Source: a virus. Taken from it: a stretch of 24,414 nucleotides of DNA. Below, in pieces: positions 14,489 to 19,753 of the stretch. The notes beneath the pieces were generated by a model, which made no database searches, was not told the origin of the DNA, and saw only the letters and a list, made by a program, of their open reading frames with translations. The first letter of the stretch is position 1; each line of letters opens with the position of its first letter. The position numbers were made by a program, and so were the translations under genes. The stretch covers positions 1 to 24,414 of IMG/VR virus record IMGVR_UViG_3300037963_000895; one strand, written 5' to 3'.

Positions 14489-15346
14489 CTAGATCGCAGC
14501 CATGGCCTCGATTGAAGCCTTGTTCGTGACCTTGGCGTAGCGCAACGTTGTCTCGATGCGCTTGTGTCCCATCAGCACCATCAGGGTCCGCATCGGAGTC
14601 CCTGCTTCTGCGTGCCACGTCGCAAAGGAGTGACGTAACGAGTGGAAGCAGTAACCCTCAGGCAACCCGACGTAACGACGGACCTTGTTAAAAGCTCTTA
14701 GGAGCTGGTCTTTGGTCGTCCAGTCATCAAACACCCTGACGTTGGGTGAAACGTCTTCCAGGCGATTCTGGAGGGGTGTGGTGATGCGTTCGTGAATGGG
14801 AATGGATCTGTAGTTCCCAGCCTTGGTCACTACGTCCGGTCTCCCACCCACGTGGATGGTGTTGAGAGACAAATCAATGTCCCTTGCCTTGAGCTTGAGC
14901 AGCTCTCCCTGTCGCATCCCTGTGAAGGCTGCAACTTGGATGATCTCTGCCAAGTCCAAGCGGTTGAACACATCAACCGAGGCATGACACATCTGATTCA
15001 CATCCTCCTTTGTGAAGAAAAGGATGCGTCCTTCTGTTTCTTTGCGTCGTTTGAACTTGGGCGGTGGTCCACACAAGTCATCGCAAGCGCAATGATTCAG
15101 AACTGTTGAGATTGCACTAATGCAACGATTGATCGTAGCGTTAGACATACCATTGTCTTCTAGATCTACTGCCCATTGATTAACAAGAGCAGAAGAAATC
15201 TTGGAGGTAGGAAAACTACGTCCGTGGTGCTCAGTGAAGTGACCAGCATTGATCATGTTGGTCTTCCGGCTGTTGCCGCTACGCCACGTATCACGGGTGC
15301 GAAGTGTGTAATCCACAGCTTCACCCCAAGTGAATTGTTTAGCCAT
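14489..15346 (-). CDS. int: Tyrosine-family site-specific integrase
   Basis: The 285-residue recombinase would integrate the phage at a host tRNA-Leu. The N-terminal SAM-like core-binding domain spans about 1-100. The catalytic domain shows R145 (TGMRQGELLKL), K175, H235-x-x-R238 (FHSLRHSFATWH), H261 (MGHKRIETT) and the nucleophile Y270 (LRYAKV), a complete set, so it should be active. ATG 15346 overlaps the end of the winged-helix gene by 8 nt. The attP-like tRNA-Leu segment lies just downstream. Few lytic-looking T7-like phages have an integrase; members of the P-SSP7 group do. Confidence 0.93.
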   Translation of the reverse strand: MAKQFTWGEAVDYTLRTRDTWRSGNSRKTNMINAGHFTEHHGRSFPTSKISSALVNQWAVDLEDNGMSNATINRCISAISTVLNHCACDDLCGPPPKFKRRKETEGRILFFTKEDVNQMCHASVDVFNRLDLAEIIQVAAFTGMRQGELLKLKARDIDLSLNTIHVGGRPDVVTKAGNYRSIPIHERITTPLQNRLEDVSPNVRVFDDWTTKDQLLRAFNKVRRYVGLPEGYCFHSLRHSFATWHAEAGTPMRTLMVLMGHKRIETTLRYAKVTNKASIEAMAAI

Positions 15347-15695
15347 TGAGTTGGGTAGATAACTGTTTAGCTAGGTTGCGTCCCTGCTGTGTTAACCGCA
15401 GGAAACGGAGTCGTTTGTTGGGTTGGTAGACCTCCTTTGTGATCAGGTTGAGTCCTCGCTTTGGGTTGCTGCGGTGCTGACCAGTGAGCCACGTCGTGCA
15501 ACGTGAAGCACTAGCAGCAGTCAGACCAAGTTCATCCTGTAGTTCTGCCGTAGTGCAACCGTCATCACGGGTGGCTACGAACAAGAAACAAGACATGACC
15601 TGAGCAGGCATCTCAACGTCAAGGACGCGGAGAGTCTCGACTACGCTCAACATGCGGAGCATGTCGGAGCGGATGCCGATGTTTAACGCGTCCAT
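15339..15695 (-). CDS. Winged helix-turn-helix DNA-binding protein (MarR-like)
   Basis: The 118-residue protein has a MarR-type winged-helix pattern: CTTAELQDELGLTAASASR (about 52-70) as helix-turn-helix, followed by a wing with LNLITKEVYQPNKRLRFLRLT and a C-terminal helix LTQQGRNLAKQL. MarR-type repressors usually bind DNA as dimers. It overlaps the integrase start by 8 nt and so is co-expressed with it, which suggests control of integration or of the early promoter; this is inference. No ligand-binding cysteines or metal sites are evident. Confidence 0.75.
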   Translation of the reverse strand: MDALNIGIRSDMLRMLSVVETLRVLDVEMPAQVMSCFLFVATRDDGCTTAELQDELGLTAASASRCTTWLTGQHRSNPKRGLNLITKEVYQPNKRLRFLRLTQQGRNLAKQLSTQLNG

Positions 15696-15748
15696 GACGA
15701 CAGCGAAGACAACGGCAACAGTCTACCCGATACTTGCCCATGTGCAAA

Positions 15749-15779
15749 ATAATACATTGGGGTTCGGTCCATAGGTCAA
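15749..15779 (-). promoter_or_regulatory. Candidate host sigma-70-type promoter for regulator-integrase
   Basis: The minus strand has TTGACC at 15779-15774 and TATTAT at 15754-15749, separated by 19 bp, a little long, and about 55 nt before the winged-helix gene start. A host promoter would allow expression of the lysogeny genes without the phage polymerase. It is a pattern match only. Confidence 0.35.
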
Positions 15780-15781
15780 AG

Positions 15782-15798
15782 AAGGACTGTTCGTCCTT
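15782..15798 (-). terminator. Weak stem-loop after the RHH regulator
   Basis: Minus strand AAGGAC and GTCCTT pair (6 bp) around a five-base loop, then CTTTG. It lies 22 bp behind the stop of the RHH gene and before the integrase promoter candidate. The stem is short and the U tract poor. Confidence 0.35.
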
Positions 15799-15819
15799 AG
15801 AGATACAAACGTCAATCAA

Positions 15820-16047
15820 TTAAGACTTTTTTAATAGTTGTTCGCGGAGAGTGTACGCACGAGATCCAACAGGCAGGTCCTCGTTTTCAAGCAACCTTAG
15901 GAATCGTTCATCCTCTAAACATAGTTTGTAGAAACGCTCAGCTACTGCGTCGTAACAGTACTCACTAACACTTATGTCCAAGAGAGCACATGCGGCTTTG
16001 AGTAAACGCGCACATTCAGGAGCCATGTTGAAATTGATGCGCTTCAT
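15820..16047 (-). CDS. Ribbon-helix-helix DNA-binding protein (75 aa)
   Basis: The N-terminus MKRINFNMAPECARLLKAA followed by LLDISVSEYCYDAVAERF has the beta-strand plus two-helix layout of Arc/CopG-type ribbon-helix-helix proteins: a short basic strand (KRINFNM) and a second helix starting after ISVSEY. Residues 40-75 form an acidic extension. Such proteins are usually dimeric repressors. The gene ends the early small-gene cluster, just before the winged-helix regulator and integrase, so a part in early or lysogenic control is plausible. There is no partner that would make it an obvious antitoxin. Confidence 0.65.
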   Translation of the reverse strand: MKRINFNMAPECARLLKAACALLDISVSEYCYDAVAERFYKLCLEDERFLRLLENEDLPVGSRAYTLREQLLKKS

Positions 16048-16059
16048 AGGCTGAATAGT

Positions 16060-16197
16060 TCACCTAGATACAACGCTAGTGTCGTCGATAAGCTGTTCAG
16101 TAGCAAGCGCTACGATTTCATCTTTGTGTGAATGTTCTTTAATTTCCTTGACAAGCTGCTGCACAAGGCGATCAGCTGTCTTCTTGCTCATCTTCAT
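16060..16197 (-). CDS. Small hypothetical helical protein (45 aa)
   Basis: From ATG 16197 (alternative 16191) the frame encodes MKMSKKTADRLVQQLVKEIK then a charged helix KDEIVALATEQLIDD. The frame is open further upstream, but that part lies in another frame of the preceding gene and looks unstructured. It overlaps the preceding gene by 26 nt. No family recognised. Confidence 0.5.
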   Translation of the reverse strand: MKMSKKTADRLVQQLVKEIKEHSHKDEIVALATEQLIDDTSVVSR

Positions 16198-16504
16198 AGT
16201 CTTCAATGTCGAGTTGTGATACGAAATGGATTTGTTCAGGTGTACAAACGGTGAATTCAATGCCGTCTTTCTTCATCAGCTGCGAAACTTTCTTTTCAGC
16301 AGCAGATCGTCGTTGGTAGACATACTCTTTGACCTTCTTTGTTTCAAGGTCTGACTCCCTGATCACAGCACAAATGTTGCTGGGTAATTCCCAAGCTGCG
16401 ATCTTGAAGTCCATGATCTCATCGTACGTGTGTGGCAGAAACAACTCATCAGGTGCATCCTTGAACTTTTGCCAATTGTTTGGAAAATACTTTTTACCAC
16501 TCAT
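16172..16504 (-). CDS. Conserved cyanophage early protein (110 aa), unknown function
   Basis: ATG 16504 opens a protein with KKYFPNNWQKFKDAPDELF, MDFKIAAWELPSNICAVIR and a YVYQRRSAAEKKVSQLMK helix, then IEFTVCTPEQIHFV and an acidic tail EDYEDEQEDS. I recognise the NNW..APDE..F, W.LP..I..IIR and Y.YQ...AA..K pattern from early genes of many cyanophages; no function is known to me. It overlaps the preceding gene by 11 nt. The strongly acidic tail could mimic nucleic acid or act in host protein binding, which is speculation. Confidence 0.75.
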   Translation of the reverse strand: MSGKKYFPNNWQKFKDAPDELFLPHTYDEIMDFKIAAWELPSNICAVIRESDLETKKVKEYVYQRRSAAEKKVSQLMKKDGIEFTVCTPEQIHFVSQLDIEDYEDEQEDS

Positions 16505-16673
16505 AAGTTCTAATTACGTCCTTTAGTTGTGCATTACGGTTCGTGGACAACTCAAGAGCAGACCAAGCGGCATGTTCAAGGTCGGGAGCGTAGACATATT
16601 CAGTCCAACGTTCCTCACCGTCTTGTAAAACAACCATGTATTCATCAAGATTCTGTTTTCCCAGTAGTGGCAT
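16494..16673 (-). CDS. Small hypothetical protein (59 aa)
   Basis: From ATG 16673 the product reads MPLLGKQNLDEYMVVLQDG and continues with YVYAPDLEHAAWSALELS. The pattern of a beta-hairpin followed by an alanine-rich helix resembles a group of short phage early proteins. The frame stays open to 16739, where only a GTG is available and the sequence there belongs to the neighbour in another frame. Overlaps: 29 nt with the gene before and 11 nt with the gene after. Confidence 0.6.
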   Translation of the reverse strand: MPLLGKQNLDEYMVVLQDGEERWTEYVYAPDLEHAAWSALELSTNRNAQLKDVIRTYEW

Positions 16674-16851
16674 GTGCGTCCTTGCTTCGTGATTGTGAAC
16701 GTTTGCGGGCTGGCCGCGGCTTAGGTAGGTACACGTCACGCTTTACAAGGGCTTTGTATCGTGGCGTCCAAGGATGATCAGGAAAGTGATGCAACCAACA
16801 ACCAATGGCGTTCTTGATCAACCAATCATCTGTCTTTTCTTTGTCAGGCAT
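16645..16851 (-). CDS. Small hypothetical protein with basic C-terminus (68 aa)
   Basis: ATG 16851 starts MPDKEKTDDWLIKNAIGCW, then HHFPDHPWTPRYKALVKRD and a Pro/Arg/Lys-rich tail (KPRPARKRSQSRSKD). The tail is highly basic and Ser/Arg-rich, suggesting nucleic-acid contact. It overlaps the preceding membrane-protein gene by 8 nt. Family unknown. Confidence 0.6.
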   Translation of the reverse strand: MPDKEKTDDWLIKNAIGCWLHHFPDHPWTPRYKALVKRDVYLPKPRPARKRSQSRSKDAHATTGKTES

Positions 16852-17068
16852 ATACAAATTGTTTGTTTAATTCGATCCGCTTATCATTCACAAAGCTGTA
16901 AACCTTGTGCCAATCAACACGGAGGGCTGCGTCCATGATGTAAGAACACAGCACAATAAAAAGGACACAGGTAAACTTCACTGCGTCCATGATGAAAGCA
17001 AGCATGATGCGTAGCGCAGCCAAGAATGCAGGCCAACGCTTCACAAGAGAGTGGAAATCGTGTGTCAT
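16844..17068 (-). CDS. Small membrane protein (74 aa)
   Basis: The N-terminus MTHDFHSLVKRWP is basic; residues 14-48 form one long or two short hydrophobic segments (AFLAALRIMLAFIMDAV, FTCVLFIVLCSYIMD). The C-terminal third is charged and soluble. ATG 17068 overlaps the preceding stop as ATGA. Position in the early cluster suggests interference with a host envelope function or superinfection, but nothing in the sequence proves it. Confidence 0.65.
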   Translation of the reverse strand: MTHDFHSLVKRWPAFLAALRIMLAFIMDAVKFTCVLFIVLCSYIMDAALRVDWHKVYSFVNDKRIELNKQFVYA

Positions 17069-17193
17069 TGTTTGATGAATGATCTACGGTCGAGTGTGTG
17101 AACAATGTTGAGAAGCTGCGTCCTTGAGATCAAACCCTTGTGATAATCAGCAAGGGCGACACATTGCAGCTCTTTGATTTGCTTTTGTGTCAT
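17065..17193 (-). CDS. Small hypothetical protein (42 aa)
   Basis: ATG 17193 to TGA 17065 encodes MTQKQIKELQCVALADYHKG and a further ISRTQLLNIVHTL segment, a helix-rich peptide. ATGA overlaps at both ends with the genes before and after, the strongest sign that it is translated. No family recognised. Confidence 0.65.
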   Translation of the reverse strand: MTQKQIKELQCVALADYHKGLISRTQLLNIVHTLDRRSFIKQ

Positions 17194-17360
17194 TCAATAT
17201 CATCCGAGAATTCAGAGATGCACGACAAGTATGCGTACATGTACTGATTGAATCGTGGATAATGTGCATCACCAAATGCATCAGGCTTGGCATGTTCGAC
17301 CACGTCGTTAATGTGGTCGTACCAACTGTCTACATTTTCATGCAGTTTGTTGTAAGTCAT
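17190..17360 (-). CDS. Small hypothetical protein (56 aa)
   Basis: From ATG 17360 the frame encodes MTYNKLHENVDSWYDHIND, then AFGDAHYPRFNQYMYAYLS and an acidic end. It is rich in Tyr, His and Asp. A TTG at 17381 could add seven residues. It ends in an ATGA overlap with the next gene. A copy of the putative promoter motif lies 54 nt upstream with a GC-rich stem-loop between them. Family unknown. Confidence 0.6.
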   Translation of the reverse strand: MTYNKLHENVDSWYDHINDVVEHAKPDAFGDAHYPRFNQYMYAYLSCISEFSDDIE

Positions 17361-17385
17361 TGTGTCCGTGAGATAAGACAACGAG

Positions 17386-17401
17386 GGGTGAGTCCCTCAA
17401 A
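17386..17401 (-). other. Stem-loop in the leader of the 56-aa gene
   Basis: Minus strand GAGGG and CCCTC pair around the loop ACTCAC at about 17386-17401, between the motif at 17415-17430 and the gene start at 17360. No U tract follows, so a leader structure is more likely than a terminator. Confidence 0.4.
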
Positions 17402-17414
17402 TAACCCGCCACAC

Positions 17415-17430
17415 GGTTGCCCATGTGGAA
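17415..17430 (-). promoter_or_regulatory. Putative phage promoter motif, divergent copy
   Basis: Minus strand TTCCACATGGGCAACC aligns with the consensus over TTNCAC..GGKCAACC; the central TA is reversed to AT. It is 54 nt before the 56-residue gene. It is the weakest of the five copies. Confidence 0.4.
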
Positions 17431-17446
17431 GGGTTGTTAGTGGGAA

Positions 17447-17761
17447 TCAAACAACGCCATACCAACCGGAGTTGGTCATAGCTGTGTCATTGACGTACCA
17501 GACAAAATCTTTTTGATAGATAGTGTCCGTCTCATCACCAAACTCAGCGAGTAATGCACGCAACCTTGAACGGGTTGTGTTTGTCTTCCAGCCAGCGTGA
17601 CTGACTTTGATCCAATCATCACCGAGTTGTGCAATCTCATTGCCATGTAGATACACATGATGTGTACCCTCTGTGTCCTTGATCACTGAGGTGTTGGCCT
17701 GTGACCAGTGCTGGCAATCGTCATCGATTGCACGACACATAGCTTGTTCGAGCTTGCGCAT
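17447..17761 (-). CDS. Conserved phage early protein, VYLHGN/GWxTxTTRSRL family (104 aa)
   Basis: The product has HHVYLHGNEIAQLGDDWIKV, HAGWKTNTTRSRLRALL and a FVWYV strand. This combination is a recurrent small early protein in cyanophages and other marine phages; its function is unknown. The predicted structure is mixed alpha/beta. ATG 17761 is separated by one nucleotide from a copy of the putative promoter motif, and no ribosome binding site is present, so translation may start on a nearly leaderless message or depend on a longer transcript. Confidence 0.78.
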   Translation of the reverse strand: MRKLEQAMCRAIDDDCQHWSQANTSVIKDTEGTHHVYLHGNEIAQLGDDWIKVSHAGWKTNTTRSRLRALLAEFGDETDTIYQKDFVWYVNDTAMTNSGWYGVV

Positions 17762-17762
17762 A

Positions 17763-17778
17763 GTTGACCTAGTGAAAC
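17763..17778 (-). promoter_or_regulatory. Putative phage promoter motif
   Basis: Minus strand GTTTCACTAGGTCAAC, matching the copy before the RNA polymerase gene at 15 of 16 positions. It abuts the ATG at 17761 and follows a tRNA-like stem-loop. Confidence 0.5.
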
Positions 17779-17784
17779 GATAAG

Positions 17785-17838
17785 GGGACTAAGTCCCAGG
17801 CCTGGCGAGGGAGTCGAACCCTCGCTGCACCATCAGGC
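17785..17838 (-). ncRNA. tRNA T-arm-like minihelix 1 with adjacent hairpin
   Basis: On the minus strand, GCCTG (17838-17834) pairs with CAGGC (17804-17800), and GCGAGGG pairs with CCCTCGC around the loop TTCGACT. The result is a 12-bp helix with a 7-base T-loop and an 8-base bulge ATGGTGCA on one side. Twelve base pairs and a TTCRANY loop are the dimensions of a tRNA acceptor/T-arm stack. A second hairpin, GGGAC-TTA-GTCCC (17797-17785), follows. No D or anticodon arm is present, so this is not a normal tRNA. The outer stem overlaps the stop codon of the KTSC gene. Function is unknown; a processing signal is possible. Confidence 0.5.
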
Positions 17839-18111
17839 AGTGATAGGCATCTCGGATGCACTGAGTCCACGAAGTGGAGTGCAGCTACCGAGTAGCCGTG
17901 TCTTGCAATCGAAGGGCAAGAGGTTTGTGTTAACCCAGAAACCAAGGCTCATGTTTGGGTTCATGAGAAGGTTGAGGATTGCACGACGGCTGACGCAGTC
18001 GTACTCGTAGATGTTGCCTTTGGCGTATGCAACTTGCACAACACCACGCAACGGATCAACAACCATACGCTCAACACAGTCAGACGTACGGCAAGGAATG
18101 TTGATGAACAT
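17833..18111 (-). CDS. KTSC-domain-like small protein (92 aa)
   Basis: From ATG 18111 the core MVVDPLRGVVQVAYAKGN followed by IYEYDCVSRRAILNLL and GFWVNTNLL fits a KTSC domain, a short beta-alpha fold in phage and bacterial proteins whose role is unclear, often found beside nucleic-acid enzymes. The C-terminal 30 residues are extra. A TTG at 18132 would add a hydrophobic MFLYFIY segment but has no better ribosome binding site. It is flanked on both sides by T-arm-like RNA structures, which is unusual. Confidence 0.65.
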   Translation of the reverse strand: MFINIPCRTSDCVERMVVDPLRGVVQVAYAKGNIYEYDCVSRRAILNLLMNPNMSLGFWVNTNLLPFDCKTRLLGSCTPLRGLSASEMPITA

Positions 18112-18135
18112 GTAGATGAAATAAAGAAACAATTG

Positions 18136-18203
18136 TTGAGTCCTTGATGACTCAATGACTGGTCAGGGACTCGAACCCTGATGCACGCCGATGCATGCCA
18201 GCC
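18136..18203 (-). ncRNA. tRNA T-arm-like minihelix 2 with adjacent hairpin
   Basis: On the minus strand, GGCTGGC (18203-18197) pairs with ACCAGTC (18163-18157) through six pairs, one of them G-T, with a C-A mismatch next to the T stem. CAGGG pairs with CCCTG around loop TTCGAGT. Between the acceptor-like strand and the T arm is a small hairpin ATGCA-TCGGCG-TGCAT. A perfect 7-bp hairpin TTGAGTC-ATCAAG-GACTCAA (18155-18136) follows directly. The order of minihelix, short hairpin, gene start is the same as at 17785-17838. It lies just before the KTSC gene and after a promoter-like motif. It lacks D and anticodon arms. Confidence 0.5.
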
Positions 18204-18246
18204 TGCCATGAACAAACAATGCGTGTGGCTCCGCAGTGTATATCAA

Positions 18247-18264
18247 GCTTGCCCTAGTGCAACC
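18247..18264 (-). promoter_or_regulatory. Putative phage promoter motif at the head of the early cluster
   Basis: Minus strand GGTTGCACTAGGGCAAGC fits the consensus at all core positions. It is the first such site after the 640-bp non-coding region and precedes minihelix 2 and the KTSC gene. Confidence 0.55.
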
Positions 18265-18906
18265 AACAGCAAAGCTGTGAAGGAGGTGCCTACCTTCGGA
18301 CCCTAGTTGCAGCGGCTATGCAGTTGTCGAGGTTCTGAGGCAGTGAGTGTTGATTGAAGATCGAGACTCTCCTCCCCCTTAACAGGGAGAGTCGAGATCA
18401 AGATCTACAAAACACTCATCTGGATCCACCATATCACCACTGCAACCATTGCCAACCAGCAACGATGTATCACCGTGATACCACAGCAGCTGAGAACCAT
18501 TGCAGCAACGGAATGATAAGTCTTTTGGTCGTCAACGATTAATGTTGCTTATCAGCTGAGATCAACTGCTGTCACTGGCTTTCTCAACGTTCTCAATAAG
18601 GCCAGACAGATCACGCGTAATACACACGGGTGATCCAACTACCGCGCACGCATCATACGCGCAGGTATCCCCTAAAACCCAGTGCTGGGCGCTAGTTTGC
18701 ATATCTAACGCGCCCGTGCACACCCCCCTGGGGGGGAACGGAGTCCGGTTTATACCGTAAATAGGGTTAAAACATTTCTGTCATTTTTTATCGGGGTGGT
18801 CCGAATGACACATTCCTGAACCTTTTGGTTACTATCTAATCCCTGAACCAGATAAATACCCGGTCCTACGTTAACAAAACCAATAATTAGGCTACCAAGG
18901 ATCCAT
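18265..18906. other. Gene-free region between thyX and early genes; likely genome-end junction
   Basis: About 640 bp hold no convincing coding frame. They contain a nested inverted repeat (18344-18418), a CCCCCC-T-GGGGGGG palindrome (18723-18736), a small stem CCCAG-CA-CTGGG followed by TTTT on the minus strand (18678-18689), a direct repeat TTGAGAACG/TTGAGAAAG, and GGTTCAGG repeated twice near 18820-18860. In T7-like phages terminase is the last gene and early genes the first, and P-SSP7 is known to have linear DNA with direct terminal repeats. This region is therefore where the ends should lie. The exact repeat cannot be delimited from one joined copy. Confidence 0.6.
18344..18418. repeat. 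Nested inverted repeat, potential cruciform or long stem-loop
   Basis: Outer arms TGAGTGTT (18344-18351) and AACACTCA (18411-18418) enclose an inner hairpin: GATC-GA-GACTCTCC (18359-18372) against GGAGAGTC-GA-GATC (18386-18399). The inner stem is 12 pairs interrupted only by a tandem G-A mismatch, and the loop is 13 nt. There is no U tract on either strand, so it is unlikely to be a simple terminator. Confidence 0.8.
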
Positions 18907-19539
18907 TCACACATAACCACACGCCTCTGCGACCATAGGAAACTGCTGAATAATCAGTTTTTTACACTCATCTGCTATAACTTTGTGTTCTAACTGAGTA
19001 CCATTACTACAACGAAGATCACAATAATGTACCCAACTACGAAGGGTTCCATTCATGTACAACTTAGTAGGAGAACAAAGAGGCAACACATCACGTGCAC
19101 ACTCTTTAGCTACACCAGCACCCAACATCTCGTCATACAACATCTGTGCTTGATCAAAGACGTACTTAGCTTTAAGTTGTAGCTCTTGTTTAGTGAACGG
19201 ATCTAAGTCATCAATACTATTTTGTCTGTTCTTTGTATCTTGTCTACGAAGATCAGGAACAACAGGATTATCAATGACTGCTGCATACCTTTGACTGAAC
19301 TCTTGAAAGCTAAAGCTACGGTGTCTAAGGATTTGAGCTGAGATACTACGAGTAGTGTTTATCTCTACACACATATTGACCATCTCTAAAGGAGACCAAT
19401 GCTTGTGTTTAATGAGGTAACTAATCAACTTACTACTGGTCTCAGTATTGTTTTGATTAGTTGGATTACTTACACGTGCCATGTAAGCAATAAGGTTGTC
19501 TCCATCAGGAGTGGAGTGTATTAGTTTTACTTGTGACAT
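18907..19539 (-). CDS. thyX: Flavin-dependent thymidylate synthase ThyX
   Basis: ThyX methylates dUMP to dTMP using FAD, NADPH and methylenetetrahydrofolate. The signature RHRSFSFQEFSQRY (RHRxxSxxExSxRY) lies at residues 72-85 from this start. LRSWVHYCDLR and the region of HKHWSPLEM near 45-53 match family landmarks. Start: ATG 19539 begins MSQVKLIHSTP, like other ThyX proteins, and has a GAGG 12 nt upstream; ATG 19557 would add six residues and has no ribosome binding site. It is a little shorter than bacterial enzymes but complete. It follows a strong terminator, so it needs its own promoter or read-through. With RNR and the MazG-like protein it completes dTTP supply. Confidence 0.93.
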   Translation of the reverse strand: MSQVKLIHSTPDGDNLIAYMARVSNPTNQNNTETSSKLISYLIKHKHWSPLEMVNMCVEINTTRSISAQILRHRSFSFQEFSQRYAAVIDNPVVPDLRRQDTKNRQNSIDDLDPFTKQELQLKAKYVFDQAQMLYDEMLGAGVAKECARDVLPLCSPTKLYMNGTLRSWVHYCDLRCSNGTQLEHKVIADECKKLIIQQFPMVAEACGYV

Positions 19540-19679
19540 ACGGGTGGGAATCCTCATAGTTGATAAGTAGAAACATTCAGCGTTTCCAAGATCAACCAGG
19601 AGTTAGTTCAAGTGAAAGTAAATTGTGTCTTTTTGTCTTTTGGGCGGTACTTACGGAATATCCATTCAAGAGGATATTA

Positions 19680-19708
19680 CTAAAAGGGGAAGATTTGTTG
19701 TCTTCCCC
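19680..19708 (-). terminator. Rho-independent terminator after large terminase
   Basis: Minus strand GGGGAAGA and TCTTCCCC (19708-19686) form a perfect 8-bp stem with a 7-base loop, followed by TTTTAG. It ends the late transcript 46 bp behind the terminase stop. A second hairpin, CAGGGAG/CTCCCTG, directly precedes it. Confidence 0.85.
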
Positions 19709-19726
19709 AGTCCAGGGAGTCCACCC

Positions 19727-19752
19727 TTCTCCCTGTATACGGTAGGGATTGC
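19727..19752 (-). repeat. 26-bp exact repeat, copy behind the terminase gene
   Basis: Identical to 13410-13435 and in the same orientation. It begins 1 bp after the terminase stop codon. Here its 3' end forms the left arm of the hairpin CAGGGAG-AAGGGTGGA-CTCCCTG, placed before the terminator; the copy in the RNA polymerase gene has no such partner arm. Confidence 0.95.
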
Positions 19753-19753
19753 G

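Noticed and set aside
14343-14618. 91-codon minus-strand frame over the integrase end and the tRNA-Leu segment
   Set aside because: It is a shadow frame of the integrase 3' end and of the attP region; the protein is low-complexity and has no recognisable pattern.
15111-15126. ATTGCACTAATGCAAC, similar to the putative promoter motif
   Set aside because: It lies inside the integrase gene and matches only 12 of 16 positions of the late copy; its own palindrome explains part of the similarity.
15619-15819. 66-codon minus-strand frame upstream of the winged-helix gene
   Set aside because: It needs a TTG start, overlaps the regulator in another frame and is Arg/His/Cys-rich without structure; the space better fits a promoter and stem-loop.
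16058-16074. GTTCACCTAGATACAAC before the RHH gene, resembling the motif in part
   Set aside because: The right half needs an altered spacing and the site includes the upstream stop codon, so I could not count it with the five gap-free copies.
8689-16700. GTGATTGTGAA seen near 8689, 13009, 14298 and 16690
   Set aside because: An 11-base word at this frequency can arise by chance in 24 kb; sites are in unrelated coding and non-coding contexts.
17785-18240. Complete tRNA genes at the two T-arm-like sites
   Set aside because: No D arm, no anticodon arm and no 7-bp acceptor partner at the normal distance. Reported as minihelices instead.
18354-18542. 62-codon plus-strand frame in the gene-free region
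   Set aside because: Composition is His/Thr/Asn-rich and patternless, it runs through the inverted repeat, and it is on the opposite strand to all genes; no ribosome binding site.
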